Positions 18,401 to 26,540 are shown, counted from the stretch's first letter. The stretch: 60,580 nt of DNA from Lachnospiraceae bacterium (GCA_024403235.1 JAKSSF010000015.1:1-60580); one strand, 5' to 3'. The notes: a model not told the origin generated them from the sequence alone. Numbers and translations are program-made.

Positions 18401-21400
18401 AATCCATCAAATACTGATATTCAGTCTGTAAACATTCTAAAAGGTGGATATACAGGTATTACACCGACTGGAGAAGCACCTTCAGGTGGAATTACAGGCA
18501 TTAATGTAAAAGTAGGAGACACTGTATATGGTGACCTACAGTCAGCAATCGAAGCTGCTAATAAACTTCCTAAGCGGGAAGATGGTTCAGATATAATAAT
18601 TGAGCTAATAGAGGATGTGGAACTTCCAGCCACACCATCTACAACCATAGGAAGTGATAATGGGAACAATATAGTGATTGACCTAAAGGGCAAGAAGATT
18701 ACCGGTGGTGGCCTTGAGGTGAAGCCATCAACTTCTGCAGGAGAAGGACAGGAAGGTAGTAGGGTTGCGATTAAGAATACTGAAACAGGAACCAACAATG
18801 GACAGGTGGGTTCTCCTATTACGGTACAGCAGGGCGGAACCCTGAATATTCAGGATCCTGCAGCTGTAACCGGAAATGTAACAAATAATGGTGTGCTTAA
18901 CAATGGTGGAACTATAAGCGGACCGGTTACCAACAATGGTCAGACCACGAATAACGGAACCATTACTGGAGATGTGACAAATGGAGGCACTGTAAATAAC
19001 GGTGGTACCATCAATAATATCAGTAATAATGGTAGCGGTCAGATTAGTATAACAAATGATGGAACGATTGAGGGAGAGCTGACAATTAACGGCGGAACAG
19101 TAAATAATGAGGGTTCTGTTAAAACGCTTACCCAGAATGGGGGTACAGTAGAGAATAAGGGCTCTGTTAAAACACTTACTCAAAACAGTGGTACTGTTAA
19201 TAATGATGATAGTGCCGAGATTAAAAATCTCACTCAGAATGGCGGCCTTATCAATAATGACGGTGGTATAGAGAATGCCACTGTTAAAGGTGGTGCGATT
19301 AAGGGTTATGCTGCTGCAAACACTGAGTATGATGGAAGTAAAGCAAAGGTGACAGACTCTGAGGGAAATGTATCCTATTATCCAACACTTCAGGATGCTT
19401 TAAGTGCAGCAGAGGAAGGCACTACTGTAAGTCTTCTTGGTGATATCAGCGATGGTAATAATACAATCAATGTATCCAATATTACCTTAGATTTGAATGG
19501 ACATAGCATCAAGAACCCAGCTACATTAACGAACAGCAAAAACGCAACAGGTACGGTTATTACAAATACTAAACCAGTTCCGGAAGAAGGAATGGCACCT
19601 GTTATAAATAATCTTACTAATGCAGGAACAATGACTGTGAATGATGGTGCATCCGTTGGCAGTCTAAGCAATGAGCCGGATGCAACTCTAGAAAACGCTG
19701 GTAAGATTGATACACTTACCAATAAAGGTGCCGCAACCAATACTGGAAACGGTCAAATTACTGCTCTGAATCAGCAGGGCGGTGATGTTGTTAATGATGG
19801 TGGGAATGTAAATGTACTCACTTTTACAGGGGGAAGTTATGCTGGTAGTATTCCCCAAAATGGGACTCCTGACGGCGTAGCTCAGATCGGCAATAAGATC
19901 TACGGAGATATTGATACCGCCATAAGAGATGCCAATGCATCTGAATCAGATGTGACAATTAAAGTACTTAAGAATACAGAATTTACATCTAATCCATTGA
20001 AACTTGAGAATGAACAGGCGAAAATAACCCTGGATTTAGGAGGTCATAAGGTCGGTCCAGCAGATTCTGTTATTGAGATTGACAAAGGAACTGTGGAAAT
20101 TTCCGGTGGAAGTTCGACGGATAATGGCTCAATTATATCCAATATTAAGGTCAATGATGGAGTAGAGGTTATTCTTGATAATGATACAGAGGTGCAGGGT
20201 AATGTGACGAATGCCGGTACTTTGCGTAATTCCAGTACAATTGGTGGTAATGTGATCAATACTGGCACTGTTACAAATACCGGTGAGATTATTGGCAATA
20301 TTCATAATCAGTCTGGAGCTTTAGTAACCAATACAGGCTCAATTATGGGCGACATGAATAATGAAGCTTCTGCAACATTTCATAATAATGGCAATAACAG
20401 CTATATAGGCGGAAAAGTTACCAATGCCGGAACACTGAGCAATGGAGGCGCAATTGCCGGAGAGGTAAGTAACTCTGGTTCCCTTACCAATACCGGAAAT
20501 CTTCAGAAGGATGTGGAGAATAAAGGTAACGGAAAACTAAATAACAGCGGTAATATCAATGGACAGCTGACTATTAAGGATGAGGCTGCAACCAATAACA
20601 CCGGTGTAATTAACCAGATGCTTATGGGCGGCGGCAAGTTCACGGGAAATGAGCCTGAAACAATTCAGGGAGCTTCCTTTGTTGCAACAGACGCAGAAGG
20701 CAATAAGAAATTTTACTCAGATATCCAAAAGGCTATGGAGGAGATGGCAGATGCACCTAAGCCCGTATCTGTCAAGCTTACAGATTCTCCTGTAACTGTA
20801 AATAATGAAGTGACAATACCGGAAGGCGTTACTTTGAGTATTCCGACAGGAAAAGAACTGATAGTTGGTGCCGGAGGAAGTATTGAAAACCACGGTAATA
20901 TCGATAATGATGGAACACTTGGCTCAAAGAACGGTAACATAAAAAATGTCGGAACTATTGAAAATAATGGAAGTATTACAATCGCAGGCGGCACTTTGGA
21001 TAATAACAGCGTTATAAATAATAATTCAGGAGCTGCTATCAACAATAATGCCGGTGGCACTTTGAATAATGGAGAGGGAGGCGCTATCAAGAATAGTGGT
21101 GGCTCTTCTATTAATAATGCCGGAAATATGACAAATAGCGGTGATATCGAGAATAGTATGGGGGCAACGTTACTGAATAACGGAACTCTAAATAACAATG
21201 CCGGTGGTGAAATCAGTAATAAGCCTGGTGCAACCATAAACAATCTAGGAATGATGAATAATAATGGTAGCCTGGAAAACGAGGGAAAACTTGAGAATAA
21301 TAATAGCGGTTCGATTACGAATGGGTCAAGTGGAGAATTTAATAATGAAGGAAGTTTGACAGGTAATCCTGTGAGCAATGATGGGGGAATGATCCATGAT

Positions 21401-24400
21401 ACTTCCAATGATGAGGCAAAGGTTGTTAACAAGGATGGTAATATTCAATCCTTTACAACTCTTCAGGAGGCAATTAATAGCATAGAAGAAGATGCAAAAC
21501 CTGCGCAAATTATCATTAAGAAATCGACTGTTATAATAAATGATGATTTAATAATTCCGGATGGTGTTACTATGAAGATACCTGCCGACAGAGAAATCAA
21601 AATTGGCGCAGATGTCAGCCTGACAAATAATGGTGCTATAGAGATTGGGGAGCAAGGTAAGCTCACTGTTCAGCAAGGCGGAGTACTTCATAACAATTCA
21701 GAAGGAAGCATCGAAAATGACGGAACTCTTGTAAATTCAGGTGAACTGAGTAACAAGGGTGACATTAGCAATGCTGCAAATGCAACTATAAGTAACCAAG
21801 AGGGTGGTATACTCAGCAACAGCAGAGGCGGAAATATCAGTAATGATGGTATTGTGGATAACTCCGGAAGTCTGAATAACAATGGAACCTTGCAAAATAA
21901 TGCATCCGGTAGCATTCAAAATAAAGCGGAAGGTATAGTAAATAATGATAAGTATGGTAGCTTAAGCAATGCAGGCACCGTTTCCAATGATGGTACAGTG
22001 AATAATAAGCCGGGGGCTTCTTTTGTAAATAATGAAGCGGGAAAGGTGAATAACAATACTGGAAGTAATCTGAATAATAGCGGTAGTCTTAGTAACAACG
22101 GTTCTATTGGAAATAATGGAAATATCAATAATGCCGGTAATATGACTAATAATGAATTAGGAAGTATTGATAATAAGACTGGTGGAGCATTTAACAATAA
22201 TAAGGGTGGTAGCCTGTCCAATGATGGTAAGGTTGATAATGCAGGAAGTATCAATAACAATGCTGGTTCGACATTGACAAACAATGGAGAAGTTAATAAT
22301 GCTGGCAATGGTACGATTGAGAATAAATCAGGTGCTTCATTTGGAAATGCGGGAACTGTTAATAATGGAGGTAAGCTTGAAAATGGAGGGACACTGAATA
22401 ATCAAGGAGAAGGCATTATTGAGAATTCAGGTTCTTTCAATAATGAAGGCTCAATTCTAGGAAATGATGACGCAATCAAACAAAATGAAGGATCAACTAA
22501 TACAGATACATCTAGCGATGCAATCAAAGTGGTTAAAAATAACGGAGAAATTAAATCGTACTTAAATTTGCAAGGGGCTTTGAATGATGCAGAAAATGGA
22601 GATGTATTGTCTATTAAGAAGAGTCCGGTTATTGTAGACGGACCGATTACTATTCCTGAGGGCGTAACCCTGAATGTTCCTGCAAATAAGGAGTTGACTG
22701 TTGTTGGAGGTAGCATAACAAACAATGGTACTATCCAATCAGAAAATGATGGTGTAATTAATGTAGATGACAAATCGCGTATCGAGAATAACGGTATTAT
22801 CGTATCTGGCGGAAGTCTGAACAACAGAGGTACTCTACATAATAATGTACAAAGTTCAATTAGTGTCCCAGAAGGCGGAGCTTTCAATAATGAGCAAGGC
22901 GCTTCTGTAAATAATAAAGGTACCGTTTCTGTTAGCGGTGATGTGAATAATAAAGGCATATTGAATAATCAAGCTGACGGATCAATGACAACTACTAGTT
23001 CCGGTGCTATTAATAATGAGAATGGTGGTAGGTTTGAGAATGCCGGAGTCGTAGAAAATAATGGAGCCATCCATAATAAAGCTGGAAGTACTTTAAATAA
23101 TAGCAACAGTATTGTAAATAGTGGCAAAGTAAGTAATGGAGGTACGCTGAATAATAGCAATAGCGGAACTATTCAGAACAATAGTGGCGCTGATTTGAAT
23201 AATGAAAAGGGCGGAGACCTTAACAACGCAGGAAAAATTGCTAACGATGGTAATGTTGGTAACGGCGGAACTGTGAATAATACTACGGGCGGATCTATTA
23301 ATAATAACGCCGGAGGTAGTTTGAATAATAATAAGGGTGGAAGTCTAAGTAATAGTGGAACTGTTGAGAACAGCGGTCAATTGAATAATAACAATGGTTC
23401 TGTATTGCATAATGTTGCAGGTGGAACTATTAAAAATAATCCTGAAGCAACTCTGGAGAATAAGTCCGGCGCAAGCCTAAGTAATAATGGAACGGTAAAT
23501 AATCAGGGAAATCTGGAAAATGGCGGAACATTGGATAATGAGTCAAGCGGTAAAGTGAATAATGCCGGCGTTATGAGTAATGATGGAATGATATCCGGAA
23601 ATAAAGATGACATCAAAAATGTTGATTCTGGAGTTTCTCAAGATTTTTCTAAAAATGGGGTCAAAATCGTGAAGAAAGATGGCAAAGCTATCGGGTTTGA
23701 TACTTTACAGGATGCGTTAGATAGTTTTGCTTCGCTTTCAGCGGAAGAAAAACCGGTAAGAATTGTGTTAATTGATTCTCCAATAGAGATTGAGAAAGAT
23801 ATAACAATTCCTAAGGATGTTACGATTGAGGTACCTTCAGGAAAGGAAATAAAAGTAATCGGAGATGCAAAGATTACAAACGAAGGTACACTGAAAATCA
23901 GTGACGATGGCTATTTGAATATTGCGCCTGAAGCGGCATTTGAAAATAATGGAACACTAGAAAATGCAGGTATTGTCAATAACAAAGGCAAGATGTCAAA
24001 CAGAAAATTAGGAAGCATATTAAACCAAGGAACAGGAAGTATCGTTAATGATAGTGAGGCGACCCTTAACAATAATGGTAGTATTAATAATGACGGTATT
24101 TTGCAAAATAATGGAACTGTAACAAACAATGGAATTGTAAATAATGAGGGATCGCTTAGTAATTCAGGTAGTTTAGCAAATAACCAGGATATTATCAATA
24201 CGGGTGTTATTTCAAATAAAGGCGAATTAGAGAATAGCGGAGATCTGGAGAATCTAGGTACATTAGAAAAGCATCCGGGTTCAGCATTAGTAGGGGAAGA
24301 AATATTTGGAGATGGTATTACAACAATAGTTGAACCAGCGAACGAACCAGGTGAAAATACCAATAATAATACCAATGATAGTACTAACAATGACAAGTCT

Positions 24401-25339
24401 GATGATGCCACATCGGTAGAGGGTAATACGGATGGAAGTTCAGGGATAATGGTAGTAAAAACAAGCGAGAAGTCTGTTGTGAGTGGAATAAATAATACAA
24501 ATGAATTATTCCCTGGAAAACAATCTAATGTAATAAGAAATACAGGTACTTCAGAGGAATTGTCTGAGAGTGTTGCAGGTGACAAAGAGGTAGTGGACAA
24601 TGGGCAGCAAGAAACATTGATTGCAGATGAAAAAGAACTGGAAGATGACGACAAGGATATAGCCTTTGAAGAGGAAATGAAAAATTCAAATGACCATCCA
24701 TATCGTAGTCATTGGTTGATTCTTGTTCTGTTGGCAGCATACATTGCTTCTCTTGTAGGTGTTAGAAAGAAAGAGAAAACGATAAAACTATTTGTTGGAG
24801 TTGCCGGCGGAATTGTAGTTGTAGTGGGTTCTTTGGTGATTTTATTAAGTACACTTACTGCAAAGGCTGCAGTCCCAGAGGAAGCATTGGAAATAATCAA
24901 TACCGATGAGGTGCATGCATTACAAGAATTCTTGGAAGATAAGGAACCTGTTGAAGCAGAGACCACTATGATAACTGTAGAATCTGAGAGTACCACGGAA
25001 ACTGCGGAAAATGTGGACATTACAGAAAACGTGGACACTTTAGAAAACGTGGAAGAAATTACGATTTTGGAAGAAGAAGAAACGTTGGGATCTGTTGAAA
25101 CAGTGGAGAATAATGATCCTGAGGATTCTATAGAAATGATTACTATAGAGGTTGTGTCAGGAATGGATTCTAGAGATGTTGCTATATTGTTAGAAGAAGA
25201 AAGTATTATAGAAAATGCAAAGAACTTTGACCAATTCTTGTGTAACAACGGTTATGACAGGAAATTGCGTACCGGTTCCTTTGAAATCGAAAAAGGTGCA
25301 TCAGAAGAGGAAATTGCACAAAAATTAACGGGAAAATAG
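9458..25339 (+). CDS. Giant Asn-rich surface protein (5293 aa) with InlB-type repeats, eleven beta-helix-like modules and a MltG-like C-terminus
   Basis: One open frame of 15.9 kb. In order: a basic amphipathic head and two hydrophobic helices (about 43-64 and 73-95) ending in A-Y-A, a plausible signal-peptidase site; a Glu-rich linker (96-213); a beta domain (about 214-357) shared with the 1906-aa protein at 53552-59272; a GLUG/beta-helix-like stretch (361-515); InlB B-repeat-like and Ig-like domains (about 750-2140); eleven modules (about 2150-4945), each with a Y/F-x-T/D-L-x-x-A-L cap, then a DLNGH or TIP-x-GVT strand, then an Asn-rich ladder; an acidic linker; two membrane helices (about 5086-5107 and 5114-5136); and a final domain (about 5228-5293) resembling the MltG/YceG LysM-like domain. 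No convincing LPxTG-type signal is seen. Probably an adhesin or cell-surface stalk; the ligand is unknown. The next gene starts 45 bases after the stop. Confidence 0.9.
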   Translation: MSKINREERYSRIQQTMEPLRKAKKDTIHTVAAWGRKYSQFRLPIVLGLFVFVFIYNAFYYALLHLQVRDKLARAMAIILSISLVLGSVNVSAYAMSEIDLLSISNEQEEITEEVSQETSEILTDLEDASMEAATNDESEADIDSSAHETDIPSSEEEIIIENPENTVDEKIEESGKTQIEESLETQVEEENKESVEKSVEEELEEAGFEASSIVDGIVIHVTADAGVFPVGSRLQVEKIVSRRDVETIEKAIADKIDEETPDYIDTVVEESYSFDIKIIDEEDNELEPDNSKGQVLVTFENVGVAEAEEQDNLTLSVFHVSDDLEQVEEVQCETDASNDTTSITAEHFSIYTVVITSGTANGSILQYYQGTSKANSYFTIYSADELALYKNVLEKAQNSDKILTILVNRDDANPLDGITGLGQATDMKMSDLNLNVKIMDDITVTKSWTPIANFPSGKVFDGNGHTIRFEDSAVDTSTPHSEDLGYLIKENLGTVKNILIECKSENDQHNLLGNEISHEYKVKVTVRVDGKKAEINEAITGAEAMAVSCDGKNYITLERGDDLAEYCTSLDNLEEDKEYDIYYVYENENETIALDSKIRKPRRETVEGVESGTIVYTSEEIEQFTRDLDYVSVTYYMEGANTYVKGDDGELSENVMSSVRVNKNADGSIEARESYNAILKAATGYSLPTAAKNITLIVNEKTLASNEFVYTYNAEKEEGILSVAKEKITGPMIVRVKARSLDDEVSCKVILNTKVGVVNNELWNRHDDNKYIYEQTIYQDTVLPTPQEMGAINGSDSIRFEGWYTNINCTGGKVNTASFVANGTQTYYAKWVVNKQENHNDYMYYSYKKGNMDVKGYRADIGEIQTTFGDSGFRLYKKEGNLPAYGGDSIDYSGTGISVPTSGDIFQSVGNYLYLGEIYAFDGKFLNVTFAIENRGNSTYTSKFNLGIGADTQIYQMDRAVITTPDSGDYFNMEDTGNKISFRCFVKGNDYGIDPVSGYWYGFYSSPNKNSMGWTNNVYNNLKEPEYIKNPGDSAMAFHWTINNIPAGGLVTKTVKIGMGSTADLNELQVTLSALRGRFAINNSETYTAISNSKNIEVLNDGRIKIDGNRIIAPPTRTSYDFAYWSKVDGEYDDNPAPAKFTGALESNQVLYAIWTPHPDCSLTNNSSVQKVKGSNALLVPENIANVVIDNTKVDGTKQTIKQGTTVEEAAGHSTDFNGTIYLDGADDRYLLPDDIEVTVKDKQTGAVTRLTRGTGYTYSIWNNRRKADLTIRKQYINGDITVTVVGYELPPVTATSIESEAYASTVNYGNRATFVARAETSKNHVATYQWYIAPYYEIELDNVKYWTYENQNGYKLENGVINGIDYSHLSSNAMTAATKALNKWNPSGHPITISGANKATLRIDGLDVSDFSSNTGKTQMEGSNLHFGGYHVYCVVTSTRNITGQQVVATSNVAELEVTKGTYAAPTGLEASATTYNGMSDGVIYIEQQANRPAMEYQKQGESNWILVTEEQIAAGKITGLVAGTYNFRYKSDSNNNVSTNTLVTVEPGRYILVTYSAPGADNVNLRTQYKHVPYGATVKSTTNSSEPSDGQIQDPARKGYTFAAWEPANINSIQADTVVNAKYTEAVYHITLNNQGADSDHQGSTALYEKYDTAFYKDNSCENEVNGVKGIDVPQKAGYDFLGYFDKPQSESASARIMINADGCASGFLSTTAYEDDNAVLYAHWNSRTTKIEATSNVFRPGQTDDGSGQGVETTSTGVTVETKPYVPEGGSTESETYPEGTTEVILTITPADGEEELTDENKPTAVIVYVDGEPVDTITPVTINDDNQISIFVKPGDYPTGVITFAPVIVPTTKENGDDKNQEEIKKEVKELVQSTLYQIYYKDVNGQNGASLTGTFISTAPDKGVMGVETELPTIIKTGYNFGGWYKNGRGTGEKVTSILPADGNTEVTVYALWTPIKYAIRLEQNGGEWTDSSMDTRTMQYVHGGEPVMLPSEEDISKTNYVFMGWYDNETLSGDPVTSVDTSQVGAVQYYARWDILPQYTITVPSDGHSDEIYKVESVPDSPALDENRQVTLYKGSDYSFQIGHASAYAIKTVKANGKIVSADDNGIYSLQKLSDNISITVVYEELVSTESNPNAVATILLEDGTTGYFDTLEEAIQYGTKYGKDSVIELKMDIADEEITIPAGSAISIDLNGHSITGEDTLLIESGAGLTIKDSQPSENPEAGFHMPIENRGTFTNGENIVVPELLNIGITNNKGTIKKVKQQESESDVVSKIVNDGTVENAVLESGYYVENNPDTDLSGISGYHTIANGNEYYVSVQDALDIAKDSDKDVTIKLLETLDNRTTTSESPLKVGNVNGKKITIDLNGFDISSGYISTVGEVEIANNTGSKTNVGEISATIHNTGDLTVGNHTKVSGDIKNESETASGEESGASVQITSNATVSGSVHNGEGSELINDGTVLGILHNNGDVVNNGKMNNIVQNDGSFKNNGNIETTIELMGGSYKPSASANPSVPQGGVVTLNTEPTTYYGTFEDAIGDIINNAGEQSDEVILTLKEDITTIHANGNDSGPLIIPSNLPITIDLHGHTLGGDTGSAAIQIGDGTGSGSGDSSENKPGVTFKNSATGGGVNAPITVAEGSDLNVDNGVEVKGNVSVNGFLENSGTITGGVNNGPEGTVNNTSDGEIEGLFTNEGTVENQGKMDEVQQNGGEFTNKSGGRITNITQTAGETKNEEGGIIKTLTQTGGNTNNEGSVETTNNHGGSYYGKDAGIPDGSKVFLQITGGDGENPEGTDKIYFGDLNSALNYAAGTNRKPARITLMGDIVNETINATTTGGDVVLDLHGHNIGSGTTIETQPGTTISIVDNAENSKGKVRASINNGGTLKLEGIEVIGDVKNTGDLTNEGKMTGQVTNGIKLGGAPATLKNTGTIENTINNSGMLDNEGTLQDVTNDGGTFTNEENGKAKVVTVNGGHVENKNPSNTDIQSVNILKGGYTGITPTGEAPSGGITGINVKVGDTVYGDLQSAIEAANKLPKREDGSDIIIELIEDVELPATPSTTIGSDNGNNIVIDLKGKKITGGGLEVKPSTSAGEGQEGSRVAIKNTETGTNNGQVGSPITVQQGGTLNIQDPAAVTGNVTNNGVLNNGGTISGPVTNNGQTTNNGTITGDVTNGGTVNNGGTINNISNNGSGQISITNDGTIEGELTINGGTVNNEGSVKTLTQNGGTVENKGSVKTLTQNSGTVNNDDSAEIKNLTQNGGLINNDGGIENATVKGGAIKGYAAANTEYDGSKAKVTDSEGNVSYYPTLQDALSAAEEGTTVSLLGDISDGNNTINVSNITLDLNGHSIKNPATLTNSKNATGTVITNTKPVPEEGMAPVINNLTNAGTMTVNDGASVGSLSNEPDATLENAGKIDTLTNKGAATNTGNGQITALNQQGGDVVNDGGNVNVLTFTGGSYAGSIPQNGTPDGVAQIGNKIYGDIDTAIRDANASESDVTIKVLKNTEFTSNPLKLENEQAKITLDLGGHKVGPADSVIEIDKGTVEISGGSSTDNGSIISNIKVNDGVEVILDNDTEVQGNVTNAGTLRNSSTIGGNVINTGTVTNTGEIIGNIHNQSGALVTNTGSIMGDMNNEASATFHNNGNNSYIGGKVTNAGTLSNGGAIAGEVSNSGSLTNTGNLQKDVENKGNGKLNNSGNINGQLTIKDEAATNNTGVINQMLMGGGKFTGNEPETIQGASFVATDAEGNKKFYSDIQKAMEEMADAPKPVSVKLTDSPVTVNNEVTIPEGVTLSIPTGKELIVGAGGSIENHGNIDNDGTLGSKNGNIKNVGTIENNGSITIAGGTLDNNSVINNNSGAAINNNAGGTLNNGEGGAIKNSGGSSINNAGNMTNSGDIENSMGATLLNNGTLNNNAGGEISNKPGATINNLGMMNNNGSLENEGKLENNNSGSITNGSSGEFNNEGSLTGNPVSNDGGMIHDTSNDEAKVVNKDGNIQSFTTLQEAINSIEEDAKPAQIIIKKSTVIINDDLIIPDGVTMKIPADREIKIGADVSLTNNGAIEIGEQGKLTVQQGGVLHNNSEGSIENDGTLVNSGELSNKGDISNAANATISNQEGGILSNSRGGNISNDGIVDNSGSLNNNGTLQNNASGSIQNKAEGIVNNDKYGSLSNAGTVSNDGTVNNKPGASFVNNEAGKVNNNTGSNLNNSGSLSNNGSIGNNGNINNAGNMTNNELGSIDNKTGGAFNNNKGGSLSNDGKVDNAGSINNNAGSTLTNNGEVNNAGNGTIENKSGASFGNAGTVNNGGKLENGGTLNNQGEGIIENSGSFNNEGSILGNDDAIKQNEGSTNTDTSSDAIKVVKNNGEIKSYLNLQGALNDAENGDVLSIKKSPVIVDGPITIPEGVTLNVPANKELTVVGGSITNNGTIQSENDGVINVDDKSRIENNGIIVSGGSLNNRGTLHNNVQSSISVPEGGAFNNEQGASVNNKGTVSVSGDVNNKGILNNQADGSMTTTSSGAINNENGGRFENAGVVENNGAIHNKAGSTLNNSNSIVNSGKVSNGGTLNNSNSGTIQNNSGADLNNEKGGDLNNAGKIANDGNVGNGGTVNNTTGGSINNNAGGSLNNNKGGSLSNSGTVENSGQLNNNNGSVLHNVAGGTIKNNPEATLENKSGASLSNNGTVNNQGNLENGGTLDNESSGKVNNAGVMSNDGMISGNKDDIKNVDSGVSQDFSKNGVKIVKKDGKAIGFDTLQDALDSFASLSAEEKPVRIVLIDSPIEIEKDITIPKDVTIEVPSGKEIKVIGDAKITNEGTLKISDDGYLNIAPEAAFENNGTLENAGIVNNKGKMSNRKLGSILNQGTGSIVNDSEATLNNNGSINNDGILQNNGTVTNNGIVNNEGSLSNSGSLANNQDIINTGVISNKGELENSGDLENLGTLEKHPGSALVGEEIFGDGITTIVEPANEPGENTNNNTNDSTNNDKSDDATSVEGNTDGSSGIMVVKTSEKSVVSGINNTNELFPGKQSNVIRNTGTSEELSESVAGDKEVVDNGQQETLIADEKELEDDDKDIAFEEEMKNSNDHPYRSHWLILVLLAAYIASLVGVRKKEKTIKLFVGVAGGIVVVVGSLVILLSTLTAKAAVPEEALEIINTDEVHALQEFLEDKEPVEAETTMITVESESTTETAENVDITENVDTLENVEEITILEEEETLGSVETVENNDPEDSIEMITIEVVSGMDSRDVAILLEEESIIENAKNFDQFLCNNGYDRKLRTGSFEIEKGASEEEIAQKLTGK
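11700..15590 (+). repeat. InlB B-repeat-like (Listeria-Bacteroides) domains in the giant protein
   Basis: Several divergent units end in the family's G-W/Y-x(n)-Y-A-x-W signature: 'RFEGWYTN...YYAKW' (~11860-11955), 'FAYWSKVDG...LYAIW' (~12820-12930), 'FAAWEPAN...NAKY' (~14270-14335), 'FLGYFDKP...LYAHW' (~14510-14642), 'FGGWYKNG...VYALW' (~15237-15335) and 'FMGWYDNE...YYARW' (~15483-15578). They are spaced irregularly, with an Ig-like domain inserted near 13340-13850. In other surface proteins such repeats act as spacers or weak ligand-binding arms. Confidence 0.75.
15880..24290 (+). repeat. Eleven tandem beta-helix-like modules with Asn-rich ladders
   Basis: Cap motifs of type Y/F-x-x-L/I-x-x-A-L/I occur at about 15922, 16420, 17062, 17860, 18528, 19378, 19902, 20715, 21450, 22559 and 23697. 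The intervals are about 166, 214, 266, 223, 283, 175, 271, 245, 369 and 380 codons. Modules 1-7 continue into a D-L-N/H-G-H-type strand, and modules 8-11 into TIP-x-GVT-x-x-x-P-x-x-K/R-E. Each ends in a ladder of 6-8-residue units such as N-N-G-T-I/L/V-N-N. The last modules have the longest and most uniform ladders, which suggests recent growth at the 3' side. A parallel beta-helix fold is inferred. Confidence 0.8.
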
Positions 25340-25384
25340 AAGATATTTTCTAAAATAAAATAATGATGCAAAGGAGAGTTAACT

Positions 25385-26416
25385 ATGCCTCATTCATCCG
25401 GCGGTGGAAGTCATGGCGGAGGGTCTCATTCCAGTTATTCCAGTCATTCCAGCAGAAGCAGTTACAGTGGTTCTTCCAGTAGTGGCAGCAGTTATTCAGT
25501 AGATAACACCAGGGTATCCAGATCCTATTTTGAGGGTGCTAATAAATATGTCTATTATGGACCAAGAGGTGGAATTCATTATCTGTATGCAGATAGAAAA
25601 CCTACTGAGCCGGAGCTGTCAGTAACCATTATTATTTTGCTGATCCTTTCCTTTTTTGCCTGGGGGATTTTGTGGTTCTTATTGGAGTTGGGACTGTATA
25701 TACCAAGGAAACTGGATGCTACTACCTATCCATCCGGGATTACCATTTTAGACGAAGTAGGTGTGTTATCTTCGAATCAGGAATTGGAAAATGCCCTACA
25801 GCAGTTTTTGGATAAAACGGGCGTGTCCCCAGCAGTGCAAATCGTGGAGGAATCTACCTGGAAAGGCTATTATACGGATTTGGAAACCTTTGCCTATTCC
25901 GAATATTTGCGCTTATTCGATGATGAAAAGCACTGGCTTGTGACCATTTCCCTGCCTTCTGATTATAACCATGCAGAATTTGTGGATTGGCAATGGGAAG
26001 GGATGATAGGGGATGATTGTTATCCTGCCTTCAATCATGTATCAGAAGATTTATTTACGGAAACCATACAGCGTTATTTGCTGCGCACCGATGTAAACAC
26101 CATGGGGGATGGCTTGCGTCAAGCCTATGATAGTTTCCAAAAGGTATGTATGGAGAGACAGGTGGAGGTACTCTATTTAATCCTGGCAGCAGGTATTGCC
26201 AGTGTTTATGTTTTACTTTGCTGGTACTTTATCAATGACTATATTAAGGCGAAAAGATGCCATAGTGCGGTGCGAATCGGGAAAAATGCCAAGGAAAAGA
26301 ATTGTGAGTATTGTGGCAATCTCTATGTGGTTGGATCTGTAAAGCAATGTCCCAGTTGTGGCGCCCCCATTAAAGCTTCTACAGAAGAAAGCAAGAAAAA
26401 ATTTACTATGGAATAA
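25385..26416 (+). CDS. Membrane protein with Ser/Gly/His-rich head, TPM-like domain and C-terminal zinc ribbon
   Basis: 343 residues. Residues 1-40 are almost only Ser, Gly, His and Tyr. A membrane helix follows at about 79-103. A domain at about 115-230 ('ILDEVGVLSSNQELENALQQFLDKTG') resembles the TPM/YgcG fold found facing out of the membrane (resemblance by eye). A second helix lies at about 261-285, and the tail carries a C-x-x-C...C-x-x-C zinc ribbon near residues 306-325, probably cytosolic. It has a strong AAGGAG site and starts 45 bases after the giant gene, so it is likely co-transcribed. A role in export or assembly of the giant protein is possible but only inferred from position. 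Confidence 0.75.
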   Translation: MPHSSGGGSHGGGSHSSYSSHSSRSSYSGSSSSGSSYSVDNTRVSRSYFEGANKYVYYGPRGGIHYLYADRKPTEPELSVTIIILLILSFFAWGILWFLLELGLYIPRKLDATTYPSGITILDEVGVLSSNQELENALQQFLDKTGVSPAVQIVEESTWKGYYTDLETFAYSEYLRLFDDEKHWLVTISLPSDYNHAEFVDWQWEGMIGDDCYPAFNHVSEDLFTETIQRYLLRTDVNTMGDGLRQAYDSFQKVCMERQVEVLYLILAAGIASVYVLLCWYFINDYIKAKRCHSAVRIGKNAKEKNCEYCGNLYVVGSVKQCPSCGAPIKASTEESKKKFTME

Positions 26417-26451
26417 CATGGAAAGATTAGGAAAAGTTTAGAAAAAATTCA

Positions 26452-26480
26452 TTGAAAATAAAAAAGGTGACTCGTATAAT
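26452..26480 (+). promoter_or_regulatory. Promoter of the zinc-ribbon coiled-coil gene
   Basis: TTGAAA (26452-26457), 17-base spacer, TATAAT (26475-26480), about 60 bases before ATG 26541. Confidence 0.75.
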
Positions 26481-26540
26481 AAACCTATAAGACACCCCTA
26501 TCAAGAAAAGGGGATTACCACAAATTAGGAGGGTAAGAAA

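Noticed and set aside
20880-24250. CRISPR-like regular repeats in the Asn-ladder DNA
   Set aside because: The units are 18-24 bases, imperfect, without unique spacers, and stay in one reading frame. This is protein repeat coding sequence.
24500-24560. I-R-N-T-G in the giant protein as a sortase signal
   Set aside because: No hydrophobic helix and basic tail follow directly; the membrane helices begin about 60 residues later and a further domain follows them.
17000-25250. Many long minus-strand ORFs (up to about 250 codons) opposite the giant gene
   Set aside because: They are shadows of the Asn/Gly codon repeats: AAT/AAC and GGN read backward as ATT/GTT and NCC, so stops are rare. They have no ribosome sites and their translations are Leu/Pro/Ser low-complexity.
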